Assembly: GCA_002455425.1 (NCBI GenBank)
Contig: DKKT01000009.1
Coordinates: 1 to 64,000 of the forward strand
Direction: 5' to 3'
Source of the DNA: Chthonomonas sp. UBA6659
Lineage (GTDB): Bacteria; Armatimonadota; Fimbriimonadia; Fimbriimonadales; Fimbriimonadaceae
Length of the DNA stretch: 64,000 nt
Part shown: positions 25,192-34,303 of the stretch, piece by piece
How the letters are laid out: each line of letters begins with the position of its first letter
Numbering within the stretch: position 1 is the first letter of the stretch
The notes under the pieces: model-generated
What the model saw: the letters and a program-made list of their open reading frames with translations, nothing else
Told to the model about the DNA's origin: nothing
The model's database searches: none
Program-made: the position numbers and the translations under genes

Positions 25192-26417
25192 CCTGGCCGG
25201 CCGAGAATCACTGCCGGCGTCGCCGTCTCGAGGAGCGACTTGGCTCTCGATTTGAGTTCATCGAGGGTTACCGGCTTCATCGCCTCAAGCGTCTCTCCGG
25301 GCCCAAAACCCGGTGAACCGAGGAGCGCACCGTATCCCGTCCAGAACGCCCGGTCCGCGACGTCCAACGCCACTGGACCCGCCGGTCCACCCCAAAACGG
25401 ACTGACCTCAAGACGTCGGGTAAGGGCGGCTTCCGCCATCGCCAAGGCACGCGATCGGTGCTCTTCGGTCCAGGTCTCGACATCCTCGAGAAGGACCTTG
25501 CGTACCCTTTCGGCGATCTCGACGTCCTCTTGTGGGAGCTTCATCGCAACGATCAACCGGGGCTGCCACCCCTTACCCGTCGGCCAGAGGACCGCCTCTT
25601 GGCGGTAACTCCAACCCTGGGCTTCGCGCAGCACTCGCGTCATCGAACTCTGCTTGCCAACCCCGAGTGCGAACGCCGCGAGCAAGGTCTGGGCGTACGC
25701 CGCGTCCGCCGGTGCGACCGCCGGTGCCCGCAGCTCGATCGTCGTCACCTCGCTCTTGCGGGCGAGGAGCGGCAGCAACGTCTTATCGGATCGCGGGGCC
25801 GAAACCTTCGACGGTTTCCAGTCTCCAAAAGCGGACTGGATCTGTCTCACGCCGTCACCGACGGGAAACCCGCCCGCCACCGAGATGATCACCCGATCAG
25901 GCTGGATCGCTCGCTTGGCAAGATCCCTCACGTCGGTCGGCTTGACCGCCGCGTAGTCAGGCGAATAGGGGTCGAGGGATTCCTGCCAGACCCCTTTGCG
26001 GCGGCGAGCCATCTCGGAAGCGATGCTCACCACTTCATCGGCAGGCAGACTCGGGCGTCGGAGCATCGATTCGAGCAAACCTACCGCGACATCGAGCCCG
26101 CCTTTGGGCATCGCGATCTCGATCCGCAGGTGGTCCGGGAGCACCGTCACCCGTGGAGCGAATCCGGCCTGGGAGCCGAACGTGAGGAGCTGGAGCTTGG
26201 TGTACTCCTGGGTCCCTTCGAGAAGAGCCTCTCCGAGGACGCGCCAAGCCGCCGCCTCCCGAGCTTCAAGGCCGGGTGCCGGCACGATCGCATGAACCAC
26301 AACGATTTCGGCGTTGGGGATCGGCGTCTCGTAGGTACGCGGGAGCACCTCCGGGCCCGGTTGCCCTAGAACGAGCGCGGTCCCCAGCCATGACACGAAC
26401 ACGAGAAAGCCCTTCAT
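25188..26417 (-). CDS. M16 peptidase-like protein lacking the zinc motif
   Basis: 409 residues with a short signal-like N-terminus (MKGFLVFVSWLGTALVLGQ). The overall M16 fold is recognisable from LDVAVGLLESMLRRPSLPADEV and VRDLAKRAIQPDRVIISVAG. The HxxEH motif is replaced by AWRVLGEALL, so it is presumably the non-catalytic partner. Two-gene M16 systems with one active and one inactive subunit are well known. It overlaps the upstream active gene by 4 nt. Confidence 0.85.
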   Translation of the reverse strand: MKGFLVFVSWLGTALVLGQPGPEVLPRTYETPIPNAEIVVVHAIVPAPGLEAREAAAWRVLGEALLEGTQEYTKLQLLTFGSQAGFAPRVTVLPDHLRIEIAMPKGGLDVAVGLLESMLRRPSLPADEVVSIASEMARRRKGVWQESLDPYSPDYAAVKPTDVRDLAKRAIQPDRVIISVAGGFPVGDGVRQIQSAFGDWKPSKVSAPRSDKTLLPLLARKSEVTTIELRAPAVAPADAAYAQTLLAAFALGVGKQSSMTRVLREAQGWSYRQEAVLWPTGKGWQPRLIVAMKLPQEDVEIAERVRKVLLEDVETWTEEHRSRALAMAEAALTRRLEVSPFWGGPAGPVALDVADRAFWTGYGALLGSPGFGPGETLEAMKPVTLDELKSRAKSLLETATPAVILGRPG

Positions 26418-27637
26418 CCTCTTCCTACCACCGACACCGCTTGGTCACGGCGAAATCGGTCGAAGCCTTGGCGGAACTGGAGCAGCCCCATCGCTCCCAC
26501 CCGCTCGACCAGCGATTCCGGACGGAGGTCGAGCCGCTGCACCAGCAGCATCCCCCGCCGGTACGCAACATCGGAGGGTGTACCACCCCCTTGGAGCCAG
26601 TTCTTGAGGAGCGCCTGGCCGAGCGGCCACAGCGCATCGACTTCCTCGGCCGGAAGTTCGTCAATCCGCTTATCGAACCCACCGCCGCCGGTGTCGGTCA
26701 GGACGACGAGGCCGTTCTGCAAGGAGGGCGTATACATCACGCGGCATCGAAAGCGATTCGCGAGCGCGAAGCCGGCTGCCAGCGCATGGAGCGTCCCGTC
26801 ATCGTCGAGCCCCTCCACGATTGCGGCGCGCGCATCGCCAGGCGCGATCGAATCGGTTGTCCCCGATCGTCCGTCGGTTCTCGGATTCGCGACCGGCTCC
26901 GTCGGCGATGCGACGTCGGCGCCAAGGACCTCGCGAGCCACAGCGGTCACTTGGTCGACATCGACGCGGCCCGCGATCGAGATCACCAGATTCGGTTTTG
27001 CGAATTGGCGCTGATGGAGCTCGACGAGCGCCTCGGGCGTCGCGCCCGCCATCACCGAGATCGAACCCAGCGGGTCGAGACCTTCCGCGCCGAACGCCTG
27101 CGTCCAGGCGGCATTCGACAGCCGCATGTCTGCCGACAGGAGCGCCAACTCCTGCTCGATGACCTTGATCTCTTGGACGATCTCGTTCGGGCTGGTTTCA
27201 AGGGGGCGCAAGAGCTCACCGAGCGCCCGGACTGCGCTCACCGCGTCTTTTGGCGCGCAGGTGATCTCGATCTTCATGGCGTCGCGGAAGGTGTCCGCGG
27301 TGAGAAACATGCCCTTCGATTCGAGCCGCCGATCGAGACTCTTGTCTCGACCCTTGACGAGCAGATGTTCGAGCAGGTGGCGCAGGCCGTGGGTCGCGGG
27401 GGTCTCCTCGACTCCCTTCGCCGAAGCGAACAATTGGACCGAAACGCTGTCCGCGTTCGCCATGTCCTCGGCGAAGATCGCCGCACCCGACTTGAGGAGC
27501 GTTCGCAGGCGGGGATGCCGCGAAATCGGCGGCGGATCCTGGGGCTTCGGTCCGTCTTGGATCGACGGTCCGGACAGGAGGACGGCACTCGAAATCAGGA
27601 GGGCGAGCACATCGGCTAGGTTACCTGCCCCGGCCAC
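26414..27637 (-). CDS. M16 family zinc metallopeptidase, catalytic subunit
   Basis: 407 residues from GTG 27637. The inverted zinc motif HLLEH occupies residues 87-91 (HGLRHLLEHLLVKG), and a conserved LESKGMFLTADTFRD follows. A hydrophobic N-terminal segment suggests export. An alternative start is GTG 27610 (residue 10), which lies 7 nt behind TAACCT (27618-27623) and would fit the leaderless pattern. It probably forms a clamshell heterodimer with the next gene's product and degrades peptides. Confidence 0.88.
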   Translation of the reverse strand: MAGAGNLADVLALLISSAVLLSGPSIQDGPKPQDPPPISRHPRLRTLLKSGAAIFAEDMANADSVSVQLFASAKGVEETPATHGLRHLLEHLLVKGRDKSLDRRLESKGMFLTADTFRDAMKIEITCAPKDAVSAVRALGELLRPLETSPNEIVQEIKVIEQELALLSADMRLSNAAWTQAFGAEGLDPLGSISVMAGATPEALVELHQRQFAKPNLVISIAGRVDVDQVTAVAREVLGADVASPTEPVANPRTDGRSGTTDSIAPGDARAAIVEGLDDDGTLHALAAGFALANRFRCRVMYTPSLQNGLVVLTDTGGGGFDKRIDELPAEEVDALWPLGQALLKNWLQGGGTPSDVAYRRGMLLVQRLDLRPESLVERVGAMGLLQFRQGFDRFRRDQAVSVVGRG

Positions 27638-27746
27638 AGCCTACGACAGAGTTCCCAACGTCGACGTTCGGAACCGCGTCATCACGGAGGAGCCATCCGG
27701 CACCTTGCGCCAGGAGCCGGATGACGCTGAGCGCTTCGGGTGCGCG

Positions 27747-30116
27747 CTATTCGGCCCGGTAAGGCCCCCAATGCTTGAGCAGGAACTCGAGATAGATCGC
27801 GTGGCGATCACGGTTGCTCATGTCGCCCCCCATTCCGTGGCCGCCGGTCGGGTCGATCGACAGTTCGACCAAGTGGCCCTTTCCGTACTGGAGCAGGACC
27901 CGATACACCTTGATCGTGTCTTGGAACAGCACGTTGGTGTCCTCCATTCCGTGGAGAAGGAGAAGGGGGTTGCGGAGGTTCATCGCGACCTTCGTCAGGG
28001 AGTACTTGTCCAGGTCATCCGGCTTGCCGAGGGTCGACTTGCCGATGACGCCGCCCGAATACCAGGTGTTGTAGTTCTGCCATTCGGTCGGCCCGGCGCC
28101 GGCGATCCCGAGAGTGAAGGTCTCCGGCGCGTTGTACATCGCATGTTGGGTCTGGAAGCCGCCGAATGACCATCCGTTCAGCGCGACTTTCTTGGGGTCG
28201 ACGCCGTAGTTCTCGACCAGGTACCTCACCCCGTCCTGGAGGTCTTCCGTCTGCGCCTTGCCGGGCTGTTCCCAGTTCGCTTTGCCGAACACCGCGCCGT
28301 AGCCACTCTGTCCGCGCGGGTCGATCGCGACGGTCACGTAACCGAGCGCATAGGACAGGTACATCGCCCACCGAAACTCGGTCGAACCGATGTTGCCGTC
28401 GATCACCGTCTTGCCGGTGCCGAGCGGGCCCCCGTACACGTAGATCATCAAAGGTCGCTTGTCGGTCTTCTTCCATCCGGGCGGAAGCATCATGAACCCG
28501 TAGACGGTCTGGCCCTGTCGGTTCTTGTAGTCGAACAGCTGGGGTTGGAGCTTCATGATCTTGTCCCAACCGTCGCGATGGGAGTTGGTCACCACCCGCT
28601 CCTCACCTTGGCCTTCCGTGCCCATCACCAGCATTTCGGGTCGAAACGACCAGCTGCTGAAGGACACCGCCGCTCGCTGCTGGTTCTTCGAGAGGACCGG
28701 GTTGCCGTAGACCCCGTCACGCCGCGTGATGCGGCTGAAAGCGCCTGTCTTGAGGTCGACGCGGTAGAGGTCCATCCGGGCGGGGTGCTCCTTGCCTGCC
28801 CGGACGATAAGGCCGCTCCCGTCCTTGGCGGCGGCGAGCGGATAGACCTCAAAGTCGCCCTTGGTCAGTTGGGTCGCTCCTTCTTTAGCGGGGTCGATGA
28901 GCCAGGCGTGCCGAAAACCGCTCAGGTCGAGGAGGGCGACGATCTGCTTTCCGTCGGCCGTGAAGAACGGATCGGCCATGCCCGGAGTCGTGTGTTCGCC
29001 GTCGCTCGTCGCTTTGTAGACGGTGGTCAGTTTGCCGGTCTCGGTATCGGCGACGACGATCTCAAGCGCTTTCTGAGTTCGCTTCCACGTCCCGAATACG
29101 AAGCGCTTGGAGTCGGGGCTCCAAGGCTCGGAACTGACGCTGGACTCCCACCACTCTTCGCCACCGGCCCACTTCCAGATCTCCCATGGCTTGCCGTCGT
29201 TCTTGGGCTTCGCCTCGTCCTGGCCGAGGTCATAGAGAAACAGATACGACTCGGTCGTGAACTTGTCATCCGCAACGCTTCGGTCCGTTTTCCGCGCTTG
29301 GGCAAAGCGGTCCCGATACGTGATGTAGTCGATCTGCCGGTCGCCGGGTAGGTCGCGAAAGCTGGTCATCATCAGCTTCGTCTCATCCGGCGAAATGCTG
29401 TACGCACCGAGCGTCATGTTTTGGGGGAGCGCGGGATTGAGCTGGACGATCATCGCGGAGTCGAACTTCATCCGGTAGACGCCGTCGCCTCGCCGGAAGA
29501 AGAGCCCCGAGTTGTCCTTCAGATACTGAGGTTGGGCTTCGCTGTCACGCGTCTTGGTCAGTCGGATCGGCTTCTCCTCGCCGAGCTTCCAGCGGAAGAG
29601 GTCACCTCGGTACACGAACAGAAACTCGTTGGCCGTCTTCGACCATTCAACGTCCGAGATTCCGGCATACGTTGGCAGCGGCTCACGCCGGGTCTCGTTG
29701 TTCTTCTTGTCCTCCAAGTCGAGTCGGCGGCGCTCTAGGTCGGTCAGCGTCTCCCGGCGCTTCTCCTCCTCCTTGTCCTTCTTGTAGCGATCGATCGCCT
29801 TCTGGATGTCGCGATCGTAAGCGAGCATGAACTCGGGCGACGTCAGGCGTTGCGACTTTCCTTCCCGGACGTCATAGATCCAGAGATCGAAACCCGGATC
29901 GTCGTAGGCGTTCCACAAGTAGGCGAGATACCGATCGTCGTGGGACCATGCCATACCGGTCGCGGACTTTCCGAAGTACGACTTGCGAGGAAACAGGTCA
30001 TCGAACTTGAGGTCGGTCTGGATACCCGCAGGCCAGGACGCTTCGGGGGCCCGAGGGGTCTCGGCGGAGGATGGAGCGGCCCACGCAAGGGCCAAGGCAA
30101 GAGGAATCCAAGTCAT
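27747..30116 (-). CDS. Secreted S9 family peptidase (prolyl oligopeptidase/DPP type)
   Basis: 789 residues. A signal peptide (MTWIPLALALAWAAPSSAE) precedes a beta-propeller of WSPDSKRFVFGT-like repeats and an alpha/beta-hydrolase domain. The catalytic residues are Ser650 in GWSFGGF, Asp726 in HGMEDTN and His760 in GGHGMGG. A charged coiled-coil-like insert (KKDKEEEKRRETLTDLERR) occurs near residues 110-145. It cleaves short peptides. Adjacent M16 genes suggest a peptide-scavenging neighbourhood. Confidence 0.93.
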   Translation of the reverse strand: MTWIPLALALAWAAPSSAETPRAPEASWPAGIQTDLKFDDLFPRKSYFGKSATGMAWSHDDRYLAYLWNAYDDPGFDLWIYDVREGKSQRLTSPEFMLAYDRDIQKAIDRYKKDKEEEKRRETLTDLERRRLDLEDKKNNETRREPLPTYAGISDVEWSKTANEFLFVYRGDLFRWKLGEEKPIRLTKTRDSEAQPQYLKDNSGLFFRRGDGVYRMKFDSAMIVQLNPALPQNMTLGAYSISPDETKLMMTSFRDLPGDRQIDYITYRDRFAQARKTDRSVADDKFTTESYLFLYDLGQDEAKPKNDGKPWEIWKWAGGEEWWESSVSSEPWSPDSKRFVFGTWKRTQKALEIVVADTETGKLTTVYKATSDGEHTTPGMADPFFTADGKQIVALLDLSGFRHAWLIDPAKEGATQLTKGDFEVYPLAAAKDGSGLIVRAGKEHPARMDLYRVDLKTGAFSRITRRDGVYGNPVLSKNQQRAAVSFSSWSFRPEMLVMGTEGQGEERVVTNSHRDGWDKIMKLQPQLFDYKNRQGQTVYGFMMLPPGWKKTDKRPLMIYVYGGPLGTGKTVIDGNIGSTEFRWAMYLSYALGYVTVAIDPRGQSGYGAVFGKANWEQPGKAQTEDLQDGVRYLVENYGVDPKKVALNGWSFGGFQTQHAMYNAPETFTLGIAGAGPTEWQNYNTWYSGGVIGKSTLGKPDDLDKYSLTKVAMNLRNPLLLLHGMEDTNVLFQDTIKVYRVLLQYGKGHLVELSIDPTGGHGMGGDMSNRDRHAIYLEFLLKHWGPYRAE

Positions 30117-30122
30117 TGCCTT

Positions 30123-30128
30123 GTTATA
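30123..30128 (-). promoter_or_regulatory. -10 hexamer TATAAC, leaderless S9 peptidase gene
   Basis: TATAAC (minus strand) lies 6 nt (AAGGCA) before ATG 30116. Confidence 0.6.
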
Positions 30129-30174
30129 TCTCCGCGCGAACGCCTTTCGTTCCGTCCGGAGGAGCGAAGTTGGC

Positions 30175-30987
30175 CTAGCCGAACCGACCGGAGATGTAGT
30201 CCTCGGTCTCTTTCTTCTGCGGATACTGGAAAATCTGCTCGGTGGATCCGAATTCGACCAGTTCTCCCATCATGAAGAAGCCCGTGTAGTCGCTCGCGCG
30301 CTGAGCCTGCTGCATGTTGTGGGTGACCATGACGATCGTGAACTGCTTCTTGAGCTCGTCGATCAAGTCCTCGATCGCGGAGGTCGCGATCGGATCGAGC
30401 GCCGAGCATGGCTCGTCCATGAGGATGATCGAAGGGTCGACGGCAAGCGTGCGGGCGATGCAGAGTCGCTGCTGTTGACCACCCGAAAGAGCAAAAGCAC
30501 TGTCTCGGAGCTTGTCCTTGACCTCGTTCCAGAGGAACGCCCGTTCGAGACAGCGCCGCACGATCGCTTCGACCTCGTCCTTTCGGCGAACGCCATGGAT
30601 GCGGGGTCCATAGGCGATGTTGTCGTAGATCGACATCGGGAACGGATTCGGCTTCTGGAACACCATCCCCACGCGCTTGCGCAATGCGATCGGGTCGACG
30701 CTGAGACTGTTCACGTCGCTCCCGTCGATCAGGATCTGCCCGGATAGGGTGACGCCATCGATGAGGTCGTTCATCCGGTTCAAGCACCGCAGGAACGTCG
30801 ATTTTCCGCAACCGGAGGGGCCGATCAACGCCGTGACCTGGTTGGGTCGCACTTCGAGATTGACCGACTTCAGGGCGTGAAACTTGCCGTAGTAGAGATT
30901 GAGGTCCCGGACCGTGATCCTGGGTTCGACGCGTTCCTGCGTCAGTTCACCTGCGACGGCTTCGATCGGCGGCACTTGGGCGATCAT
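30175..30987 (-). CDS. pstB: Phosphate ABC transporter ATP-binding protein
   Basis: 270 residues, closely matching PstB. Markers are [20 protein letters not shown], Walker [22 protein letters not shown], the Q-loop [15 protein letters not shown], signature [15 protein letters not shown] and Walker [14 protein letters not shown]. It powers high-affinity phosphate import. The usual neighbours pstS, pstC, pstA and phoU are absent, so pstB stands alone here. A purine-rich AGGGGTGG precedes the ATG. Confidence 0.96.
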   Translation of the reverse strand: MIAQVPPIEAVAGELTQERVEPRITVRDLNLYYGKFHALKSVNLEVRPNQVTALIGPSGCGKSTFLRCLNRMNDLIDGVTLSGQILIDGSDVNSLSVDPIALRKRVGMVFQKPNPFPMSIYDNIAYGPRIHGVRRKDEVEAIVRRCLERAFLWNEVKDKLRDSAFALSGGQQQRLCIARTLAVDPSIILMDEPCSALDPIATSAIEDLIDELKKQFTIVMVTHNMQQAQRASDYTGFFMMGELVEFGSTEQIFQYPQKKETEDYISGRFG

Positions 30988-30998
30988 GATCCACCCCT

Positions 30999-31004
30999 AG
31001 TCTA
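30999..31004 (-). promoter_or_regulatory. -10 hexamer TAGACT of pstB
   Basis: TAGACT (minus strand) lies 11 nt before ATG 30987. The Shine-Dalgarno-like AGGGGTGG falls between them. I find no PHO-box repeat that I can support. Confidence 0.45.
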
Positions 31005-31041
31005 GAAACTGAATATTAAGAATGCGTAAAGAGTCCTCAGC

Positions 31042-31065
31042 AAAACCGCCCCGCGAGCGGGGCGG
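31042..31065 (-). terminator. Rho-independent terminator of the subtilisin gene
   Basis: Stem CCGCCCCGC / GCGGGGCGG (31046-31054 and 31057-31065) with a two-base loop. On the minus strand it is followed by TTTT (31042-31045). It lies 24 bp downstream of the subtilisin stop codon and insulates pstB. Confidence 0.8.
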
Positions 31066-31089
31066 CTCTGCTCGGCCTGGTGAGGCCGC

Positions 31090-32850
31090 CTACCACTTCT
31101 TGACGAGCAGATTGGTGCTTCGTGTGATCACGCCGTGACTCCCGGTGATCGCCACCGCAGTATCGGCGGTGACCCATCCGGTCGACACGTTGACCATCGC
31201 GCTGATCTGGCCCGCAGGAACGAAGATCGAACCGGGTACCGACGCCACCGCAGGATTCGCGGACACGAGGTTGATCGTCATGCCGCCGCCCGGGGCCGCA
31301 CTCGTCAGTCGCACGCTCAACGTTGACGTGTAGAACGCGAACACCGACGTTGGATTGAGACTGACGCTTGCCAACGTCACCGACCCTCCCTCAGGGTTGA
31401 CTACAAGGTTGGCCGACTTCGTCACGGCGCCGGCCGTCGCCCGGAACGTCGCCGTCCCTTGAGCCGACACCAGCGAGGTGTTGATCGTGAAGTTGGCACT
31501 CGTCTGACCCTGGGCGACCGTCACCGAGGACCCGCAGCGGGCGACCGCCGTGTTGGAACTGGACAGGGTGACGGCGAACCCGCCAACCGGCGCCGCGGCC
31601 GTCAGGAAGACCGTACCCGTAGAGTTGTTGCCACCGATGACGGTCGAGGGATTGACGGTCAAGTTCGACAGCGCGGCCGTTGTTCCGCCGCCGCCCCCTC
31701 CGCCGCCTCCGCCCCCGGCGCTGACGGCTCGGAACGCGTTGACTCGCCCCTTGACCACCCATGTGCCGACGTTGTCACAGTTGTTCTCGATTGCGGCGCG
31801 CACCGACGTCGCGGTGGCACTCGCGCCCTGCTTGGCAAAGACGAGCCCGGCAAGACCGGCGACTCCCGGGCACGCCATCGAGGTGCCGCTCATGTTCCCA
31901 TAGCCGCCGCTGCGAAGCGTGCTGTAGATGCTGCTTCCCGGGGCGGCGACGTCGACCCAGTTCCCGTAGTTGCTGAACGACGATCGATTATCGTTCGCGT
32001 CGGTCGAGCCGACGGCGATCGCGTTGGTGTAATAGCCCGGGTAGGACGGAGCAGTGTTGCCGTTGTTGCCGGCAGCCGCGACGACGACACACCCGCGACC
32101 CCAAGCGTAGTTCACCGCGTTCTGAAGGGTCGTCGAGCCACTGCTGCCGCCGAGGGAGAGGGAGATGACCTTGGCGCCGTTGTTGGCGGCGAAGGTGATG
32201 CCGTTCGCGACGTTGGTCAGGCTCCCCGAGCCATTCGAGCCGAGTACTTTGACCGGCATCAGTTTGCAGTTGAAGCCGACGCCGGCCACGCCGGTCGCGT
32301 TGTTCGTTTCGGCTGCCGCGATGCCCGCACAGTGGGTGCCGTGACCCTGGTCGTCGGTCGCATTGCTGTCATTGTTGACGAAGTCGTAGCCGGCGACGAT
32401 CTTGTCGTTCAGGTCCGGGTGGGTCAGCGCGATGCCGGTGTCGACGATTGCGATGACGACGCTCGCCGACCCCGTGGTGACATCCCACGCGGTCGGGCAA
32501 GCCATCTTTCGCGGTCCGTACTGGTTGTTCCAACCGGAGTCGTTCGGCGTCAGGAACGCGTGGTACGTGTAGTTCGGCTCGGCGTACTCCACCGAGGGAA
32601 GACTGCGGTAGTAGCGGACCGCCCGATCAACCGACATGGTGTCCGGAAGCTCGATCAGGGTGAAGCCAAGATCGGAGTTCTCCTCGACCGCTTCGGCACC
32701 GATCGCTCGGTTGGCGGCTTGAAGCGCCGTCGAAGAAACTCGATCCTTGAACTTGACGACGACCTGGCCTTCGGAGTAGCCGCCGCCAACCTGGGCGTGT
32801 GCCGCCGCGACTCCGAGGAGCGCCGCGATTGTGAGAAGGGCTCTATTCAT
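31090..32850 (-). CDS. Secreted subtilisin-like serine protease (S8) with Ig-like repeats
   Basis: 586 residues. A signal peptide (MNRALLTIAALLGVAAAHA) and an inhibitor-type propeptide (QVVVKFKDRV...) precede the S8 domain with Asp137 (IVDTG), His170 (GHGTHCAG) and Ser324 (GTSMACPG). A linker of 11 glycines at 379-389 leads to two Ig-like repeats, starting LSNLTVNPSTVIGG and LASVSLNPTSVFAF, with no further anchor. The mature enzyme is likely extracellular. The Ig repeats may bind the substrate or cell surface (inference). Confidence 0.95.
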   Translation of the reverse strand: MNRALLTIAALLGVAAAHAQVGGGYSEGQVVVKFKDRVSSTALQAANRAIGAEAVEENSDLGFTLIELPDTMSVDRAVRYYRSLPSVEYAEPNYTYHAFLTPNDSGWNNQYGPRKMACPTAWDVTTGSASVVIAIVDTGIALTHPDLNDKIVAGYDFVNNDSNATDDQGHGTHCAGIAAAETNNATGVAGVGFNCKLMPVKVLGSNGSGSLTNVANGITFAANNGAKVISLSLGGSSGSTTLQNAVNYAWGRGCVVVAAAGNNGNTAPSYPGYYTNAIAVGSTDANDNRSSFSNYGNWVDVAAPGSSIYSTLRSGGYGNMSGTSMACPGVAGLAGLVFAKQGASATATSVRAAIENNCDNVGTWVVKGRVNAFRAVSAGGGGGGGGGGGTTAALSNLTVNPSTVIGGNNSTGTVFLTAAAPVGGFAVTLSSSNTAVARCGSSVTVAQGQTSANFTINTSLVSAQGTATFRATAGAVTKSANLVVNPEGGSVTLASVSLNPTSVFAFYTSTLSVRLTSAAPGGGMTINLVSANPAVASVPGSIFVPAGQISAMVNVSTGWVTADTAVAITGSHGVITRSTNLLVKKW

Positions 32851-32975
32851 GGGGTTCGACCTACAGACGTGATCTCGGGCCCGACATCGGTGCCGGAGTT
32901 CATTATTGGCCTAGACGGGTCGGCGCTGGAAACCGTTCGCGGAACTACGACAAAAAGCGAGGAGGAAGTCCGGAA

Positions 32976-33019
32976 CCCCTTCTCCTTGCCGGATGGGTTG
33001 TGCCGGGAGGGAGAAGGGG
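32976..33019. repeat. REP-like hairpin
   Basis: Two 17-nt arms, CCCCTTCTCCTTGCCGG (32976-32992) and CCGGGAGGGAGAAGGGG (33003-33019), pair at about 15 of 17 positions around a 10-nt loop. It lies between the divergent subtilisin and small membrane protein genes. It resembles the CTCC-rich hairpins at 39077-39108 but is not a copy of the element at 8355. Confidence 0.65.
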
Positions 33020-33054
33020 CAGGGGATGAGGGTCCCCGACCCGATTCAACCTGC

Positions 33055-33060
33055 TACGAT
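33055..33060 (+). promoter_or_regulatory. -10 hexamer TACGAT, leaderless small membrane protein gene
   Basis: TACGAT lies 6 nt (GCAGGC) before ATG 33067. Confidence 0.6.
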
Positions 33061-33066
33061 GCAGGC

Positions 33067-33552
33067 ATGCCGTTCGAACCGATTCGAACCGACGAGAAGC
33101 TGGAGGCACCGGTCCGAGCCGGGCGCGATTTCGAGGGCCAGCTGCTCTTCGGGTGCGGTACGTTCGTCCTCGCCTCCGTCATCACGTACGTTCTGAGCGC
33201 TTGGCCGTTCTTCGTCGTCGCCGAGATGTACCTCCTTCGACCGTTTCTGATCGCGTGTGCCCTCGGGTGGATTCCATCGACGATTTTCGGGCTCATCGTG
33301 ATGCGGAAGACCGGTTTGGCCGGCGGTTGTGGATTTCTCGCCGGGGCGATGACCCAGGGCGTCTTTCTCTTCCTCCGGATGGAGCAACTCCTTCTCGGCC
33401 ACAGTGTCGTCGACTTACCGCGACCCGAGCTTCCCCTCTCTTGGGGGTGGATCGTGCCGACGGTGTGGGCGGTGTCGGCATTGCTGTTGGTTGTTCTATT
33501 TGTCCCAAAACGTGAGCTTGCCGATGAGCCTCCGCCGGACGAACGCCGATAA
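33067..33552 (+). CDS. Small four-helix membrane protein of unknown function
   Basis: 161 residues. Four hydrophobic segments are visible: LLFGCGTFVLASVITYVLSAWPFFVV, FLIACALGWIPSTIFGLIVM, LAGGCGFLAGAMTQGVFLFL and WIVPTVWAVSALLLVVLFV. Both ends are charged. I do not recognise a family. The much longer frame that runs through 31459 is antisense to the subtilisin gene and not real. fliS follows after 24 bp. Confidence 0.72.
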   Translation: MPFEPIRTDEKLEAPVRAGRDFEGQLLFGCGTFVLASVITYVLSAWPFFVVAEMYLLRPFLIACALGWIPSTIFGLIVMRKTGLAGGCGFLAGAMTQGVFLFLRMEQLLLGHSVVDLPRPELPLSWGWIVPTVWAVSALLLVVLFVPKRELADEPPPDERR

Positions 33553-33576
33553 CATAGCTGGGTCCGGCCAGCGCCT

Positions 33577-33984
33577 ATGTCGTACGGAAAACAGCTTCAC
33601 GAGTACCGAAAGACCGCGGTGAACGGGGCGTCCCCGCTCCAACTCATCGTCATGCTCTACGACGGAGCCCTCAAGTTCATCGACGCGGGTAAGCGGGCGA
33701 TGGAAGAGGGCCGCGTCGAGGAGCAGAACCACCAACTCCAGAAAGCCCAGAAGATCGTGATGGAGCTCATGTCTTGCCTCGACATGATCGGCGGAGGCGC
33801 CGTTGCCCAGAACCTGCTGGCGCTCTACTCGTTCGCCTACAACCAACTGGTCCTCGGCAACGTCGAGGATGAGCCCGAGTATCTCGATCAAGCCGCGAAG
33901 GTCCTGACCGATCTTCGCGAGAGCTGGGTGGAACTCGAGCGACTGACCCGCGCCCCCGTCATCGAGGCCGACGATGCCGCCTGA
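33577..33984 (+). CDS. fliS: Flagellar export chaperone FliS
   Basis: 135 residues. The FliS signature is complete: YRKTAVNGASPLQLIVMLYDGALKFIDAGKRAM, then a helical bundle with LMSCLDMIGGGAVAQNLLALYSFAYNQLV. FliS binds the flagellin C-terminus and prevents premature polymerisation. No flagellin or hook-associated gene lies in the window, so the flagellar genes must be elsewhere. TAACAT at 33550-33555 could be its -10 box. It overlaps the next gene by 11 nt. Confidence 0.93.
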   Translation: MSYGKQLHEYRKTAVNGASPLQLIVMLYDGALKFIDAGKRAMEEGRVEEQNHQLQKAQKIVMELMSCLDMIGGGAVAQNLLALYSFAYNQLVLGNVEDEPEYLDQAAKVLTDLRESWVELERLTRAPVIEADDAA

Positions 33985-34303
33985 GTTCGAGTCCGAAGCC
34001 CTCGCCGATCGCCTCCTCGCGGTCACCCTCAACATTGCCGAAGCGGTTCGCAACGGCAGCAATCCCGATGCCCTCGTCCGTGCGCGTGACGACCTGCTCG
34101 ATGCCCTGCAGGGCCGCACTCTGACCGCCTATGCACAGGAAACCCTCTATGAGGTCACGGAGTGGGACCGACGAATCGTCCGCTTGGCCGCTGCTCAACA
34201 GACACGTCTCGCGGCGTCGATTCAGGATGCCGCGAATGGGCGACGCCTCAACCGGACCTACCGGTCCGTCTCGAGGTTGACCAGTCTCGACCAAGCCGGC
34301 TAA
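33974..34303 (+). CDS. Small helical protein, possible FliT-like flagellar chaperone
   Basis: 109 residues, predicted almost wholly helical (LADRLLAVTLNIAEAVRNGSNPDALVRARDDLLDALQG). Length, helix content and position directly overlapping fliS match FliT, which chaperones FliD, but sequence identity is not evident. The call rests on context. The 258-bp gap downstream holds a small hairpin (CCCGCACTGCGGG, about 34379-34391) and nothing else I can support. Confidence 0.65.
   Translation: MPPEFESEALADRLLAVTLNIAEAVRNGSNPDALVRARDDLLDALQGRTLTAYAQETLYEVTEWDRRIVRLAAAQQTRLAASIQDAANGRRLNRTYRSVSRLTSLDQAG

Noticed and set aside
31679..31715. GC-rich repeat in the subtilisin gene as a possible recombination or slippage site
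   Set aside because: It encodes an 11-glycine linker between domains, a normal feature of secreted multi-domain proteases.
31459..33066. Long plus-strand open frame leading into the small membrane protein at 33067
   Set aside because: The upstream 536 codons are antisense to the subtilisin gene. The -10 box at 33055 and the hydrophobic profile place the real start at 33067.
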